Positions 49,936-58,768 of a DNA stretch of 64,000 nucleotides are shown piece after piece. Source of the stretch: Oscillibacter sp. (GTDB lineage: Bacteria; Bacillota; Clostridia; Oscillospirales; Oscillospiraceae). The stretch is from NCBI GenBank assembly GCA_022795445.1, contig JAAWGR010000001.1, forward strand, positions 84,743-148,742, read 5' to 3'. The position numbers and the translations under genes were made by a program. Under the pieces are notes generated by a model, which ran no database searches, was not told where the DNA came from, and saw only the letters and a program-made list of their open reading frames with translations. How positions within the stretch are numbered: position 1 is the first letter of the stretch; each line of letters starts with the position of its first letter.

Positions 49936-51054
49936 TTAGATTTTGATCAGCTCATAGTCCCGAGAACCCAGACCCAGTTTTTCCGCGTGTTCCAGGCAGA
50001 TCTGCCAATGGGTATCGGGGTGGGCAGCCTGGAACAAGTCGCCGCAGCTGCAATCATAGCCCTCTTCCGTCAGGACGGAGCCCGGCAGCGGCGCCTGCGC
50101 GACCACCGCGTCCGCACAGGCCTGGTCCAGCGCCACAGGGTCGAAGGAAGCGAACATGCCGACGTCTGCTGCGATGGGCGCGTCGTTCTCGGCGTGGCAG
50201 TCGCAGTTCGGGGAGATGTCCAGCACAAGGGAGACGTGGAAGCAAGGCCGCCCGTCCACGACGGCTTTTGTGTACTCGGCGATTTTCTTGTTCAGCACCG
50301 CCGGAGCCTCGTCGTACAGGCACTGAATGGCGTCCTTCGGGCAGACGGCCAGGCAGCGTCCGCAGCCTACGCACTTGCTCTCGTCAATGGAGGCCTTGCC
50401 GCCCTGGATCTTGGGCGCGTCGTGGGCGCAGATTTTCGCGCAGGCCCCACAGCCCACGCAGAGCTTCTCCTTCACGAAGGGCTTGCCGGCGTTGTGCTGT
50501 TCCATCTTGCCGCCGCGGGAGCCGCAGCCCATGCCGATGTTTTTCAGTGCGCCGCCCATGCCGGCCTGTTCATGGCCCTTGAAGTGGGTGAGGGAGAGGA
50601 AGACGTCGGCGTCCATGATGGCGCGGCCGATCCGGGCCTCTTGGACGTATTCGCCGCCTTCTACCGGGACGAGGGCCTCATCGTCGCCCTTCAGGCCGTC
50701 GCCAATGAGGATGTGGCAGCCGGTGGAATAAGGCGTGAAGCCGTTGACATAAGCGGATTCCATGTGGTCGAGGGCGTTCTTGCGTCCGCCGACGTAAAGG
50801 GTGTTGCAGTCGGTCAGGAAGGGGATGCCGCCCTTGGATTTCACCAGGTCGGCCACGGCCCTGGCCCAGTTGGGCCGGAGGTAGGCCAGATTGCCCGGTT
50901 CGCCGAAGTGCATTTTGATGGCGACAAATTTGCCCTCCATCTCGATGTCGCCGAACCCGGCGGTCATCATCAGGCGGGCGAGCTTCTGCGGCAGGTTCTC
51001 CCGCCAGCTGGGGCAGCGGAAGTCCGCAAAGTAGACCTTTGATTTTTCAGCCAT
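49936..51054 (-). CDS. DUF362 protein with two 4Fe-4S clusters
   Basis: A 372-residue protein. The DUF362 domain spans about 30-190 and 260-350 (AIKMHFGEPGNLAYLRPNWA; LSLTHFKGHEQAGMGGALKN), with a ferredoxin insert carrying CVGCGACAKICAHDA and CVGCGRCLAVCPKDA. Iron-sulfur electron transfer is likely, with an unknown partner. The cytoplasmic enzyme lacks a signal peptide. ATG 51054 follows AAGGAG by 8 bases. Confidence 0.9.
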   Translation of the reverse strand: MAEKSKVYFADFRCPSWRENLPQKLARLMMTAGFGDIEMEGKFVAIKMHFGEPGNLAYLRPNWARAVADLVKSKGGIPFLTDCNTLYVGGRKNALDHMESAYVNGFTPYSTGCHILIGDGLKGDDEALVPVEGGEYVQEARIGRAIMDADVFLSLTHFKGHEQAGMGGALKNIGMGCGSRGGKMEQHNAGKPFVKEKLCVGCGACAKICAHDAPKIQGGKASIDESKCVGCGRCLAVCPKDAIQCLYDEAPAVLNKKIAEYTKAVVDGRPCFHVSLVLDISPNCDCHAENDAPIAADVGMFASFDPVALDQACADAVVAQAPLPGSVLTEEGYDCSCGDLFQAAHPDTHWQICLEHAEKLGLGSRDYELIKI

Positions 51055-51166
51055 AAGGTTGCTCCTTTTTCCTCGTTTTTGCATTGGTGGGAACAGGATG
51101 GTGCCATTCGTTCCAATATAACACCTGGAGCAGGCTCCATGTCAAGGAAAAATTGATGAGGATTTG

Positions 51167-51580
51167 CTATTCGTCCAAATCGATGGAGATATGGTCGGTA
51201 CCATGCGCGTCGAATTCCGACAAATACGTCTCAATCCGCTCCATCAGCGCGCCGTAGTTTTCACGGGTAAGGGGTTCGCCGTCCATATCCCGCAGGGCCA
51301 GCTCCTCCGCTAATATTTCGTAAAAAATTACATCCTCATAGCTTTCGATTGCCTCATGGATGCCGCCGTCTGCGAAGGCGCGAGACGGAATCAGGTCCCC
51401 GTCGTACAGCTCCACCAGCTTGCGCATGTTGTGCCGCAGGCAGTGGGAGAAAATCAGACTCTCCACCTGGTCATACTCCTTGATGCGGTCGTCCTCTCGT
51501 GTGGAGTTGATAACCCAGTTGCCTATGTACACAAGGTCTAGTAAGTAACGGTATTGCTGTTCAGACAATTCGATTTTCAT
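51167..51580 (-). CDS. Hypothetical acidic protein
   Basis: A 137-residue helical acidic protein: KIELSEQQYRYLLDLVYIGN, STREDDRIKEYDQVESLIFS and the C-terminal FDAHGTDHISIDLDE. I do not recognise a family. ATG 51580 lies nine bases after AGGAGG; the in-frame ATG 51586 is too close, and the track start is upstream of the promoter. It has its own minus-strand promoter and sits divergent to murI. Confidence 0.65.
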   Translation of the reverse strand: MKIELSEQQYRYLLDLVYIGNWVINSTREDDRIKEYDQVESLIFSHCLRHNMRKLVELYDGDLIPSRAFADGGIHEAIESYEDVIFYEILAEELALRDMDGEPLTRENYGALMERIETYLSEFDAHGTDHISIDLDE

Positions 51581-51619
51581 GGGCATACACCTCCTCTGGC
51601 TTTTCCCGGGCCTTCGCCT

Positions 51620-51648
51620 ATTGTGACACCGGTTTGCGCACTTGTCAA
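51620..51648 (-). promoter_or_regulatory. Promoter for the acidic hypothetical gene
   Basis: On the minus strand TTGACA, a 17-base spacer and CACAAT, 40 bases before the ATG. Confidence 0.6.
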
Positions 51649-51755
51649 GGGGGCCGCGGCGTAAAAACCGGCCCGGTGCGCTGTTCACTGTCATTATAGC
51701 AGAACGGCGTGAAAAATTCTACATAAAAAAGTGGGAAAAAAGGCTAAAATCTGTC

Positions 51756-51784
51756 TTGCGGCGGAAGAAGTCTCATAGTATAAT
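51756..51784 (+). promoter_or_regulatory. Promoter for murI
   Basis: TTGCGG, a 17-base spacer and a perfect TATAAT, 48 bases before the murI ATG. Confidence 0.75.
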
Positions 51785-51831
51785 ACATAGTTCAGAGGGG
51801 TGCTTTGACAAAGCGGGAAGGAGTGAAGGAA

Positions 51832-52647
51832 ATGGACATACGGCCCATCGGCGTGTTCGATTCCGGGCTTGGCGGCTTGACGGCGGTGCGGGTGCTGCGG
51901 CGGATTCTGCCGGAGGAAAACCTCGTCTATTTCGGCGACACGGCCCGGGTGCCTTACGGCGGGCGGTCCCGGGAGACGTTGCTCAAATATGCCCGGCAGG
52001 ACCTGCGCTTCCTCCGCTCTTTAGACCTCAAGGCGGTTCTGATTGCCTGCGGGACCGTATCCACCACCGCCCTGGACGCGCTTCAGGCGGAAAACGATTT
52101 GCCGATTATAGGCGTGGTGGAGCCAACCTGCCGCCGGGCGCTGGCGGTGACGAAGGAAAAGCGCGTGGGCATGATCGCAACGCTGGCCTCCGTTCGTTCC
52201 GGAGCCTATGAGGCCGCCCTGCGGCGGATGGACCCAAGGGTGGAAGTGCTGTGCCAGCCGTGCCCGCTGTTCGTGCCGCTGGTGGAGAACGGACGGTTCC
52301 GGCGGGGAGACGCAGTGATCGAGACCATTGCCCGCGAATACCTGGAACCCCTTTTGGCACAGGAGATTGATACCTTAATTTTAGGCTGTACGCACTATCC
52401 GCTGCTGGAAGAAGTGATCGCGGAGGTCTGCGGCCCTGGCGTGGCGCTGGTGTCCGCGGGGGAGGAGTCTGCGTTTGAACTCAAGCGGATGCTGAAGGCC
52501 CAGGGCCTGCGGGGACCGGAGGGCCGCCAGGGGGAAGCCAGTTTTTTCGTCAGCGACGAGGCGGAAGACTTCCAGCGCATCGCCTCCGTTTTTTTACAGG
52601 AAGATTTGCAGCATGTTGCGGGGAGGGTAGACATTGAGCAGTTTTGA
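51832..52647 (+). CDS. murI: Glutamate racemase MurI
   Basis: A 271-residue cofactor-independent racemase supplying D-glutamate for peptidoglycan. PIGVFDSGLGGLTAVRVL, YFGDTARVPYGGRS and the second catalytic Cys in LILGCTHYPLLEEV are typical. The first catalytic Cys motif reads IACGTVSTTAL, with Gly where the family normally has Asn (ACNT). ATG 51832 is used with GAAGGAG upstream. DUF1934 overlaps its end by 14 bases. Confidence 0.93.
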   Translation: MDIRPIGVFDSGLGGLTAVRVLRRILPEENLVYFGDTARVPYGGRSRETLLKYARQDLRFLRSLDLKAVLIACGTVSTTALDALQAENDLPIIGVVEPTCRRALAVTKEKRVGMIATLASVRSGAYEAALRRMDPRVEVLCQPCPLFVPLVENGRFRRGDAVIETIAREYLEPLLAQEIDTLILGCTHYPLLEEVIAEVCGPGVALVSAGEESAFELKRMLKAQGLRGPEGRQGEASFFVSDEAEDFQRIASVFLQEDLQHVAGRVDIEQF

Positions 52648-53122
52648 CTGGACCAGTTCCGGCGATGAGATTCCGGAACTTGAGGAACGGAAAATGCCCG
52701 TTCTCCTGTATATCCAGGGCGAGCAGCATTATGACGGCGTGGACCCGGACAGCGTGGAGCTGATGACGGAGGGCACCATGGAAGTGGAAGGGGATACCTA
52801 CCGGCTGACGTACCAAGAGACCGAACTCACCGGTATGGAGGGTACGACTACCACCTTCGAGGTGCGGGGCCCCCAGGTGATCTTGACCCGGGCCGGAGGT
52901 GTGAATTCGCAGATGGTATTCGAGGAGGGACAGCAGCATACCTCCTTGTATGAAACACCTTACGGCGAACTGCCCATCGATGTGCAGACCAGCCACCTGC
53001 ACCATACCCTGTCGGAACAGGGCGGGAGGATGGAGATCCGGTATTCCATCGCGGTGGAGCATACCGTCGCTGGACGGAACAGGTTCAAAATCCGCATCCG
53101 GCGGAAGCATGAAAACCGGTAA
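52634..53122 (+). CDS. DUF1934 beta-barrel protein (YwiB-like)
   Basis: A 162-residue protein of the DUF1934 lipocalin-like family, seen next to argS in many Firmicutes (ywiB-argS in Bacillus). Blocks: PVLLYIQGEQHYDGVDPDSV, MEVEGDTYRLTYQETELTG, RAGGVNSQMVFEEGQQHTSL and TPYGELPIDVQTSHLHHTL. The start is a TTG within murI behind GGGGAGGG. The function is unknown, but conserved linkage with argS supports the call. Confidence 0.88.
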   Translation: MSSFDWTSSGDEIPELEERKMPVLLYIQGEQHYDGVDPDSVELMTEGTMEVEGDTYRLTYQETELTGMEGTTTTFEVRGPQVILTRAGGVNSQMVFEEGQQHTSLYETPYGELPIDVQTSHLHHTLSEQGGRMEIRYSIAVEHTVAGRNRFKIRIRRKHENR

Positions 53123-53249
53123 AACCGGAACAATGATGACCATGGGATGACAGGCTGCAGGGAAACGTTTCCAATGCCTGCATGGCCCGTTATCCAGGAA
53201 AGCTGCTGCCAATTGTTACACGACCAAACACGAGAAAAGAGGACACACG

Positions 53250-54992
53250 ATGATCAACATGACCCAAAACGCCAAGGACCAGGCCGCAGCCCTGGCGATG
53301 GCAGCCTATCAGGCGGCTGTGCAGGACGGCAGCCTCCCGGAAGCGGAGATTTCCGCCGCGCCGGTAGAAATCCCCCGGGACGCGGCGAACGGCGATTTTA
53401 CCACAACCTTTGCCCTGGCGGCCTCCAAGGCCCTGCGGAAGCCGCCCCGCGTGATCGCCCAGGCCCTGTTGGACCATATGGATTTGAAGGATACCTATTT
53501 TGCCGCGGCGGAGATCGCCGGACCGGGCTTTTTGAATTTCCGGCTGGACCGCCGCTGGTACCAGGAGGTCTTGGAGGCCATCAGCCAGGAGAAGGAGCGC
53601 TATGGGACCTCTGATGTGCTGAAGGGCCGGAAAATCATGGTGGAATTCGTCTCCGCGAACCCCACCGGCCCGATGCATATGGGCAATGCCCGGGGCGGCG
53701 TCTTGGGCGATACCCTGGCGTCCGTGCTGGCGGCCTGCGGCGCGGAGGTCAGCCGGGAGTTTTACGTCAACGACGCCGGACACCAGATCGATAAATTCGC
53801 CCGCTCCATCTACGCCCGCTGTATGCAGATGACCAAGGGGAAAGAGGATTATCCCTTCCCGGAGGACGGCTATCAGGGGGACGATATCAAGGAGCTTGCC
53901 CAGGGCTTTTTGGACAAGACCGGCGCCGCCTGGCCGGGAGATGCCAAGGAGGAAGAGTGGCTGAAGGCTATGGCGGAATACGGCCTGTCGGTCAACCTGC
54001 CGAAGATGAAAAGCGACCTTCAGCGGTATAAGATCGAGTATGATACCTGGTTCTACGAATCTTCCCTCCACGGCAGCGGCGCGGTGGCGGAGGCGGCGGA
54101 GCTGCTGACCGAGCGGGGCTGGACGTACGAAAAAGAGGGCGCGCTGTGGCTGAGGACCGCCGATATCCTGCGGGAGAATCTGCGGAAGGCCGGGAAGAAA
54201 GAGGCGGACATCGAGAAGCTGGATTTAAAAGACGACGTCCTGCGCCGCGCCAATGGGTTTTATACCTACTTTGCCGCGGACATTGCCTATCACCGGAACA
54301 AATTCGCCGTCCGGGGCTTTGACCGGGTAATCAACATCTGGGGCGCGGACCATCACGGCCATGTGGCCCGCCTGAAAGGCGCGCTGGACGCCCTGGGCCT
54401 GGATGGCTCCGGCAGGCTGGATATTGTGCTTATGCAGTTGGTCAAGCTGCTGCGGGATGGCGAAGTCGTCCGCATGAGCAAGCGGACGGGTAAGGCGATC
54501 AGCCTCTCCGACCTGCTGGACGAGGTTCCGGTGGACGCGGCCCGCTGGTTCTTTAACGCCAAGCCCGATACGCAGATGGATTTCGATTTAGGCCTTGCGG
54601 TCCGGGAGGACGCGGAAAACCCCATCTACTATGTGGAGTATGCCCATGCCCGTATCTGTTCCCTGATCGAGAAGCTGGCCCAGGAGGGCGTATCGGCGGA
54701 CGGCGAGGCGGATTTCAGCCTCCTGACCGCCGAGGCGGAGCAGACGCTGATCAAGCAGCTGGCAGCCCTGCCGGACACCGTGCGCTCGGCGGCGCGGGAC
54801 TACGACCCCAGTTATATCAACCGCTACCTTCAGGAGCTGGCGGGCTGCTTCCACCGGTTTTACACCGCCTGCCATATCCGCCAGGAAGCCCCCGCGCTGG
54901 CGGCGGCCCGCTTGAAGCTGGCGGACGAGACCCGTATTGTATTAAAAAACGGTTTGAAGCTGATCGGTGTGGAAGCGCCGGAGCGGATGTAA
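53250..54992 (+). CDS. argS: Arginyl-tRNA synthetase ArgS
   Basis: A 580-residue class Ia synthetase. The N-terminal ArgS-specific domain (to about 110) precedes the catalytic domain with the HIGH-type motif NPTGPMHMGNARGG and the KMSKS-type motif VVRMSKRTGK. The C-terminal DALR anticodon-binding domain ends with ARLKLADETRIVLKNGLKLI. The length is normal. It is 127 bases after DUF1934; that gap has no clear promoter. Confidence 0.97.
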   Translation: MINMTQNAKDQAAALAMAAYQAAVQDGSLPEAEISAAPVEIPRDAANGDFTTTFALAASKALRKPPRVIAQALLDHMDLKDTYFAAAEIAGPGFLNFRLDRRWYQEVLEAISQEKERYGTSDVLKGRKIMVEFVSANPTGPMHMGNARGGVLGDTLASVLAACGAEVSREFYVNDAGHQIDKFARSIYARCMQMTKGKEDYPFPEDGYQGDDIKELAQGFLDKTGAAWPGDAKEEEWLKAMAEYGLSVNLPKMKSDLQRYKIEYDTWFYESSLHGSGAVAEAAELLTERGWTYEKEGALWLRTADILRENLRKAGKKEADIEKLDLKDDVLRRANGFYTYFAADIAYHRNKFAVRGFDRVINIWGADHHGHVARLKGALDALGLDGSGRLDIVLMQLVKLLRDGEVVRMSKRTGKAISLSDLLDEVPVDAARWFFNAKPDTQMDFDLGLAVREDAENPIYYVEYAHARICSLIEKLAQEGVSADGEADFSLLTAEAEQTLIKQLAALPDTVRSAARDYDPSYINRYLQELAGCFHRFYTACHIRQEAPALAAARLKLADETRIVLKNGLKLIGVEAPERM

Positions 54993-54995
54993 TGC

Positions 54996-55021
54996 AAACG
55001 GGGGCCGGAAGGCTCCCGTTT
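54996..55021 (+). terminator. Hairpin after argS
   Basis: AAACGGGGGCC / GGCTCCCGTTT stem (one mismatch), loop GGAA, immediately after argS. It lacks a long T run, so it may be an attenuator or mRNA 3'-end stabiliser before the GNAT gene. Confidence 0.5.
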
Positions 55022-55044
55022 CTCAGAAGGAGAGGAGCATTCCC

Positions 55045-55563
55045 ATGATTCGCAAAGCAGTCCCTGCAGATATCCCCCAGGCTACCGCCATCTATGAGGC
55101 AATTTTTGACCATGAGGCTGCAACCACCGTTTATACGAACTGGCTGCGGGGCGTTTATCCGACGCAGGAAACCGCTCAAAAGGCGTTGGAGGCTGGCACG
55201 CTTTACGTGGGAGAGGATGCCGGCACTGTCTGGGGAACGGTGATCCTGAATGGCATTCAGCCGGCGGAATATGCGGACATCCCCTGGATGTTGGCGGCGG
55301 AACCGGAAAATGTCGCTGTGATCCACACCCTCTGCATTCGCCCCGCCTGCACGGGACGGGGGTATGCGCGGCAGTTGGTTGCCTTTTGCGAGAAGACTGC
55401 CCGCAGGCAGGGTAAGATGATCCTCCGGCTGGACACTTGGGAGGGCAACCTTCCAGCAAACCGGCTGTATCCCTCCCTAGGCTACCGCTTAGCCGGTTCA
55501 GCGCCGTTCTTTTTCCAGGATTGTATTCAGGAGCTCCTGAATTGTTATGAAAAGGCGCTGTGA
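55045..55563 (+). CDS. GNAT-family N-acetyltransferase
   Basis: A 172-residue GNAT. It starts MIRKAVPADIPQATAIYEAI, and the acetyl-CoA loop is RPACTGRGYARQLVAFCEKT with the final strand block NLPANRLYPSLGYRLAGSAP. The acceptor is unknown. ATG 55045 has AAGGAGAGGAG upstream; the track ORF includes intergenic codons. It may be read through from argS. Confidence 0.88.
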   Translation: MIRKAVPADIPQATAIYEAIFDHEAATTVYTNWLRGVYPTQETAQKALEAGTLYVGEDAGTVWGTVILNGIQPAEYADIPWMLAAEPENVAVIHTLCIRPACTGRGYARQLVAFCEKTARRQGKMILRLDTWEGNLPANRLYPSLGYRLAGSAPFFFQDCIQELLNCYEKAL

Positions 55564-55581
55564 CCAACCCTGCCGCGCTGC

Positions 55582-55610
55582 TTGACAACCAGGCGGGATT
55601 GTCATAAAAT
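55582..55610 (+). promoter_or_regulatory. Promoter for malQ with an internal dyad
   Basis: TTGACA, a 17-base spacer and TAAAAT. A perfect inverted repeat TGACAA-N10-TTGTCA (55583-55604) overlaps the -35 box and fills the spacer, an ideal place for a repressor. Confidence 0.7.
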
Positions 55611-55661
55611 GGAAACAAATGAAGGGCTGCGGCGCGCCGCGGCCAAGAGGAGGTTTTTTCG

Positions 55662-57218
55662 ATGAAACGTTCCGCAGGTATCCTCCTGCCGGTGTTCTCC
55701 CTTCCCTCTCCCTACGGCATCGGCTCCATAGGCGCAGAGGCGCGGGCCTTTGTGGATTTCCTCCATGCGGCGGGACAGTCCTGGTGGCAGCTGCTGCCCG
55801 TCGGCCCGGCGTCGAAGGGCAATTCTCCTTATACCAGTGAATCGACCTTTGCCGGGAATCCCTATTTTATTGATCTGGATTTGCTGGCGGAGGAAGGGCT
55901 CCTGGAGGAAACGGAACTGGGTGCCGCTAAAGTCCCAGCGTCTGATCAGGTGGACTACCCTGCTGTTACAAAAAGCCGGGAAGCCTTACTGCGCAAGGCA
56001 TTCAGCCGTCTCAGCGGTTCCGCGGCGGAGGCGGTACGCGATTTTACAAAACGGAATCCCTGGCTGAAAGATTACGCTTTGTTTTGCGCAGCGAAGAAAC
56101 ATTTTGACGGCGATGCATGGTACGATTGGCCAGACGAAGCCCTGCGCAGCCATAAAAAGGCCGCCGTGGAGCATTGGCAGGCTGTGCTGGCGGAGGATAT
56201 CGCGTTCTACAGCTGTGTGCAGTATTGGTTCTTCCAGCAGTGGGAGGCGTTGAAAACGTATGCCAACCGCCTGGGCGTGAGGCTGATCGGCGATTTGCCG
56301 ATTTATGTTTCCCTGGATTCCTCCGATGTTTGGGGAAGCCGGAAGGATTTCCTTTTGGATAAGACCGGACATCCCTCCAAAGTGGCGGGCGTGCCGCCGG
56401 ATTATTTCTCCGAAGACGGCCAGCTCTGGGGCAATCCGCTCTATAACTGGGAGGCCCAGAAAGCAAACGGCTACCGCTGGTGGGTCCGCCGCATCCGCGG
56501 CGCGTCGAAGCTGTTTGATGCCGTGCGGATCGACCACTTCCGGGGACTGGAAAGCTATTGGGCCGTCCCGGCGGAGGCGGAAACCGCCAAAACCGGGACG
56601 TGGGAAAAGGGACCCGGCATGGACCTCCTGGGTATGCTGAAAGCCAAATTCCCGCGCACGGCGCTGATTGCGGAAGACCTGGGGTTTTTGACAGAGGAGG
56701 TCCACGCCCTGCGGGAAGAATCCGGCCTGCCAGGGATGAAGGTGTTGGAGTTTGCTTTCTCCGGCCCGGACAACGGCTACCTGCCCCATAACTACACAAC
56801 CCCCCGCTGCATCTGTTACACCGGTACCCACGATAATGATACGGCCGCAGGCTGGTATGCCGCAGCGACTGAAAAGGAAAAAGCCTTTGCAGAAAAATAC
56901 TTGGGGGTCTCTGGGACAGAGGCCGTGCGGCTGGCCCTTCTGCGCTGCGGACAGGGCAGCGTGGCGGAACTGTTTATCGCGCAGATGCAGGACTACCTGG
57001 GGTTGGGCACGGAAGCCCGCTTGAATGTTCCCGGCGTAGCCGCAGGCAACTGGCAGTGGCGCTTGCTGCCGGGACAGGTTACGCTGGAATTGGCAAAGGA
57101 GATCCGGGAAATGACGGCCCTGGTGAACCGCTGTGAGCCGGCGGAGGAGCCGGAGCCGGAAGCGGAACCTTCCGGAGAGGCAACAGAAGAAGTGAACAAA
57201 GAGGAATTATCCTCCTAA
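55662..57218 (+). CDS. malQ: 4-alpha-glucanotransferase MalQ
   Basis: A 518-residue GH77 amylomaltase that disproportionates malto-oligosaccharides. Conserved parts: SLPSPYGIGSIGAEARAFVD, WWQLLPVGPASKGNSPYTSE, FDAVRIDHFRGLESYW with the nucleophile Asp, ALIAEDLGFLTEEV with the acid/base Glu, and CYTGTHDNDTAAGW. The last 30 residues are an acidic Glu/Pro-rich tail beyond the normal end. AGGAGG precedes the ATG. It is a single-gene unit. Confidence 0.96.
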   Translation: MKRSAGILLPVFSLPSPYGIGSIGAEARAFVDFLHAAGQSWWQLLPVGPASKGNSPYTSESTFAGNPYFIDLDLLAEEGLLEETELGAAKVPASDQVDYPAVTKSREALLRKAFSRLSGSAAEAVRDFTKRNPWLKDYALFCAAKKHFDGDAWYDWPDEALRSHKKAAVEHWQAVLAEDIAFYSCVQYWFFQQWEALKTYANRLGVRLIGDLPIYVSLDSSDVWGSRKDFLLDKTGHPSKVAGVPPDYFSEDGQLWGNPLYNWEAQKANGYRWWVRRIRGASKLFDAVRIDHFRGLESYWAVPAEAETAKTGTWEKGPGMDLLGMLKAKFPRTALIAEDLGFLTEEVHALREESGLPGMKVLEFAFSGPDNGYLPHNYTTPRCICYTGTHDNDTAAGWYAAATEKEKAFAEKYLGVSGTEAVRLALLRCGQGSVAELFIAQMQDYLGLGTEARLNVPGVAAGNWQWRLLPGQVTLELAKEIREMTALVNRCEPAEEPEPEAEPSGEATEEVNKEELSS

Positions 57219-57251
57219 ATATTACAGATTGTAAATTGAAATTACGGCGAA

Positions 57252-57282
57252 AACCCCGGCAGGAATTGTTCCTGCCGGGGTT
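57252..57282. terminator. Bidirectional terminator between malQ and oadA
   Basis: Perfect 12-bp stem AACCCCGGCAGG / CCTGCCGGGGTT with a 7-base loop, between convergent genes. Confidence 0.9.
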
Positions 57283-57297
57283 CTTACCGTTTGTGTG

Positions 57298-58755
57298 TTA
57301 ACCTTTGAATTCCACGAACAGCTCACGGACGGCGTTGGGGTCTGCGGGCTTGGGAGCCTCAGCGGGCTTCGCCTTTGGGGCCTCCTCGTCATGAGGGCCA
57401 TCGCGCCATGCCAGGAACTTGGGAGCAACCTGGGGGAACAGCGCCAGGGACAACACGTCTTCATCGCTCTTGGCGATGTCCTTGAATTCCTCGCGGTACT
57501 TATCCAGCTCAGGGGACAGCTGGTCCGCCGGACGGCAGGTGATGACGTCTTCCGGCTTGATGCCGGCCAGGGCCCGAACTTCCTCATTGACCTCAGCGGG
57601 AAGGCGTCCGTACTCGCCCCGCAGAAGGCCCTTGGACTCCTTGGGGAACGTTTTGTACTTGCCCACAACCACGTTCATGACGGCCTGAGTACCGACGATC
57701 TGGCTGGTAGGCGTCACCAGCGGGGGATAGCCGAAGTCCTTCCGGACGCGGGGGATCTCCGCCAGCACGTCGTAATATTTTTCCTCTTTGTTGGCCTGCT
57801 TCAGCTGGGAAATCAGGTTCGACAGCATACCGCCGGGCACCTGGTACAGCAAGGTATTGGTGTCCACGTTCAGGACCTTCGGGTCCAGGGAGCCCTGCTC
57901 CTTCAGCTTCTGGGCGACCTTGCGGAAGTGCGCCGCCGCCTCGCTCATCTTGTTCAGGTCCAGGCCGGTGTCGCGGGCTGTGCCCTGAAGCGTCGCGACC
58001 AGGGATTCCGTCGCGGGCTGGGCCGTACCGTTGGCCAGGGGGCTCAGGGCCGTGTCCACGATGTCCACGCCGGCATAGGCGGCCATAAGGTACACCATGT
58101 CGCCGGTACCGGTGGTGTTGTGGGTGTGGAGGTGGATGGGAATCTTGACGGTTTCTTTCAGCCGCTTGATGAGGGCGTAGGCATCCATGGGCAGCAGCAG
58201 GTTTGCCATGTCCTTGACGCAGATCACGTCCGCGCCCATCTGCTCCAGCTCTTTGGCGAGCTTGACGAAATACTCTTCATTATGGATGGGAGAGATCGTA
58301 TAGCTCAAGGTGCCTTCCACCATGCCGCCATACTTCTTGGTGGACTTGATGGCCTGTTCCAGGTTCCGCACGTCGTTCAGGGCGTCGAAAATCCGGATGA
58401 TGTCGATACCGTTCTCGATAGACTTCCGGCAGAACGCATCCACCACATCGTCCGCATAATGCTTATAGCCCAGGATGTTCTGGCCGCGGAACAGCATTTG
58501 CAGCTTCGTGTGGGGGAGGGCCTTGCGAAGCTTCCGCAGACGCTCCCAGGGGTCCTCGTTCAAAAAGCGCATACAGGAGTCGAAGGTTGCGCCGCCCCAG
58601 CACTCCAGGGACCAGTAGCCGATGGAATCCAGAACCTCGCACGCGGGCAGCATATCTTCTACGCGCATCCGGGTTGCGGCCTGGGACTGGTGGGCGTCGC
58701 GGAGGATGGTATCGGTAATATACAGGGGTTTTTTCGATAAAAATTCCATTGCCAT
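57298..58755 (-). CDS. oadA: Oxaloacetate decarboxylase alpha subunit (carboxyltransferase), without biotin domain
   Basis: A 485-residue carboxyltransferase: TDTILRDAHQSQAATRMRVE, WGGATFDSCMRFLNEDPWER, VICVKDMANLL (carbamylated Lys), IHLHTHNTTGTGD (metal His) and the PYC_OADA domain to about 460. The biotin-carrying C-terminal domain found in fused OadA proteins is absent; a separate BCCP is encoded two genes upstream. It transfers CO2 from oxaloacetate to biotin. It is the last gene of the oadG-bccP-oadB-oadA operon. Confidence 0.94.
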   Translation of the reverse strand: MAMEFLSKKPLYITDTILRDAHQSQAATRMRVEDMLPACEVLDSIGYWSLECWGGATFDSCMRFLNEDPWERLRKLRKALPHTKLQMLFRGQNILGYKHYADDVVDAFCRKSIENGIDIIRIFDALNDVRNLEQAIKSTKKYGGMVEGTLSYTISPIHNEEYFVKLAKELEQMGADVICVKDMANLLLPMDAYALIKRLKETVKIPIHLHTHNTTGTGDMVYLMAAYAGVDIVDTALSPLANGTAQPATESLVATLQGTARDTGLDLNKMSEAAAHFRKVAQKLKEQGSLDPKVLNVDTNTLLYQVPGGMLSNLISQLKQANKEEKYYDVLAEIPRVRKDFGYPPLVTPTSQIVGTQAVMNVVVGKYKTFPKESKGLLRGEYGRLPAEVNEEVRALAGIKPEDVITCRPADQLSPELDKYREEFKDIAKSDEDVLSLALFPQVAPKFLAWRDGPHDEEAPKAKPAEAPKPADPNAVRELFVEFKG

Positions 58756-58768
58756 AGTGTACCTCCTA

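Noticed and set aside
57295-58740. 481-aa plus-strand ORF opposite oadA
   Set aside because: Shadow of a clear carboxyltransferase; sequence is low-complexity His/Gln/Gly-rich, typical of antisense reading of GC-rich genes.
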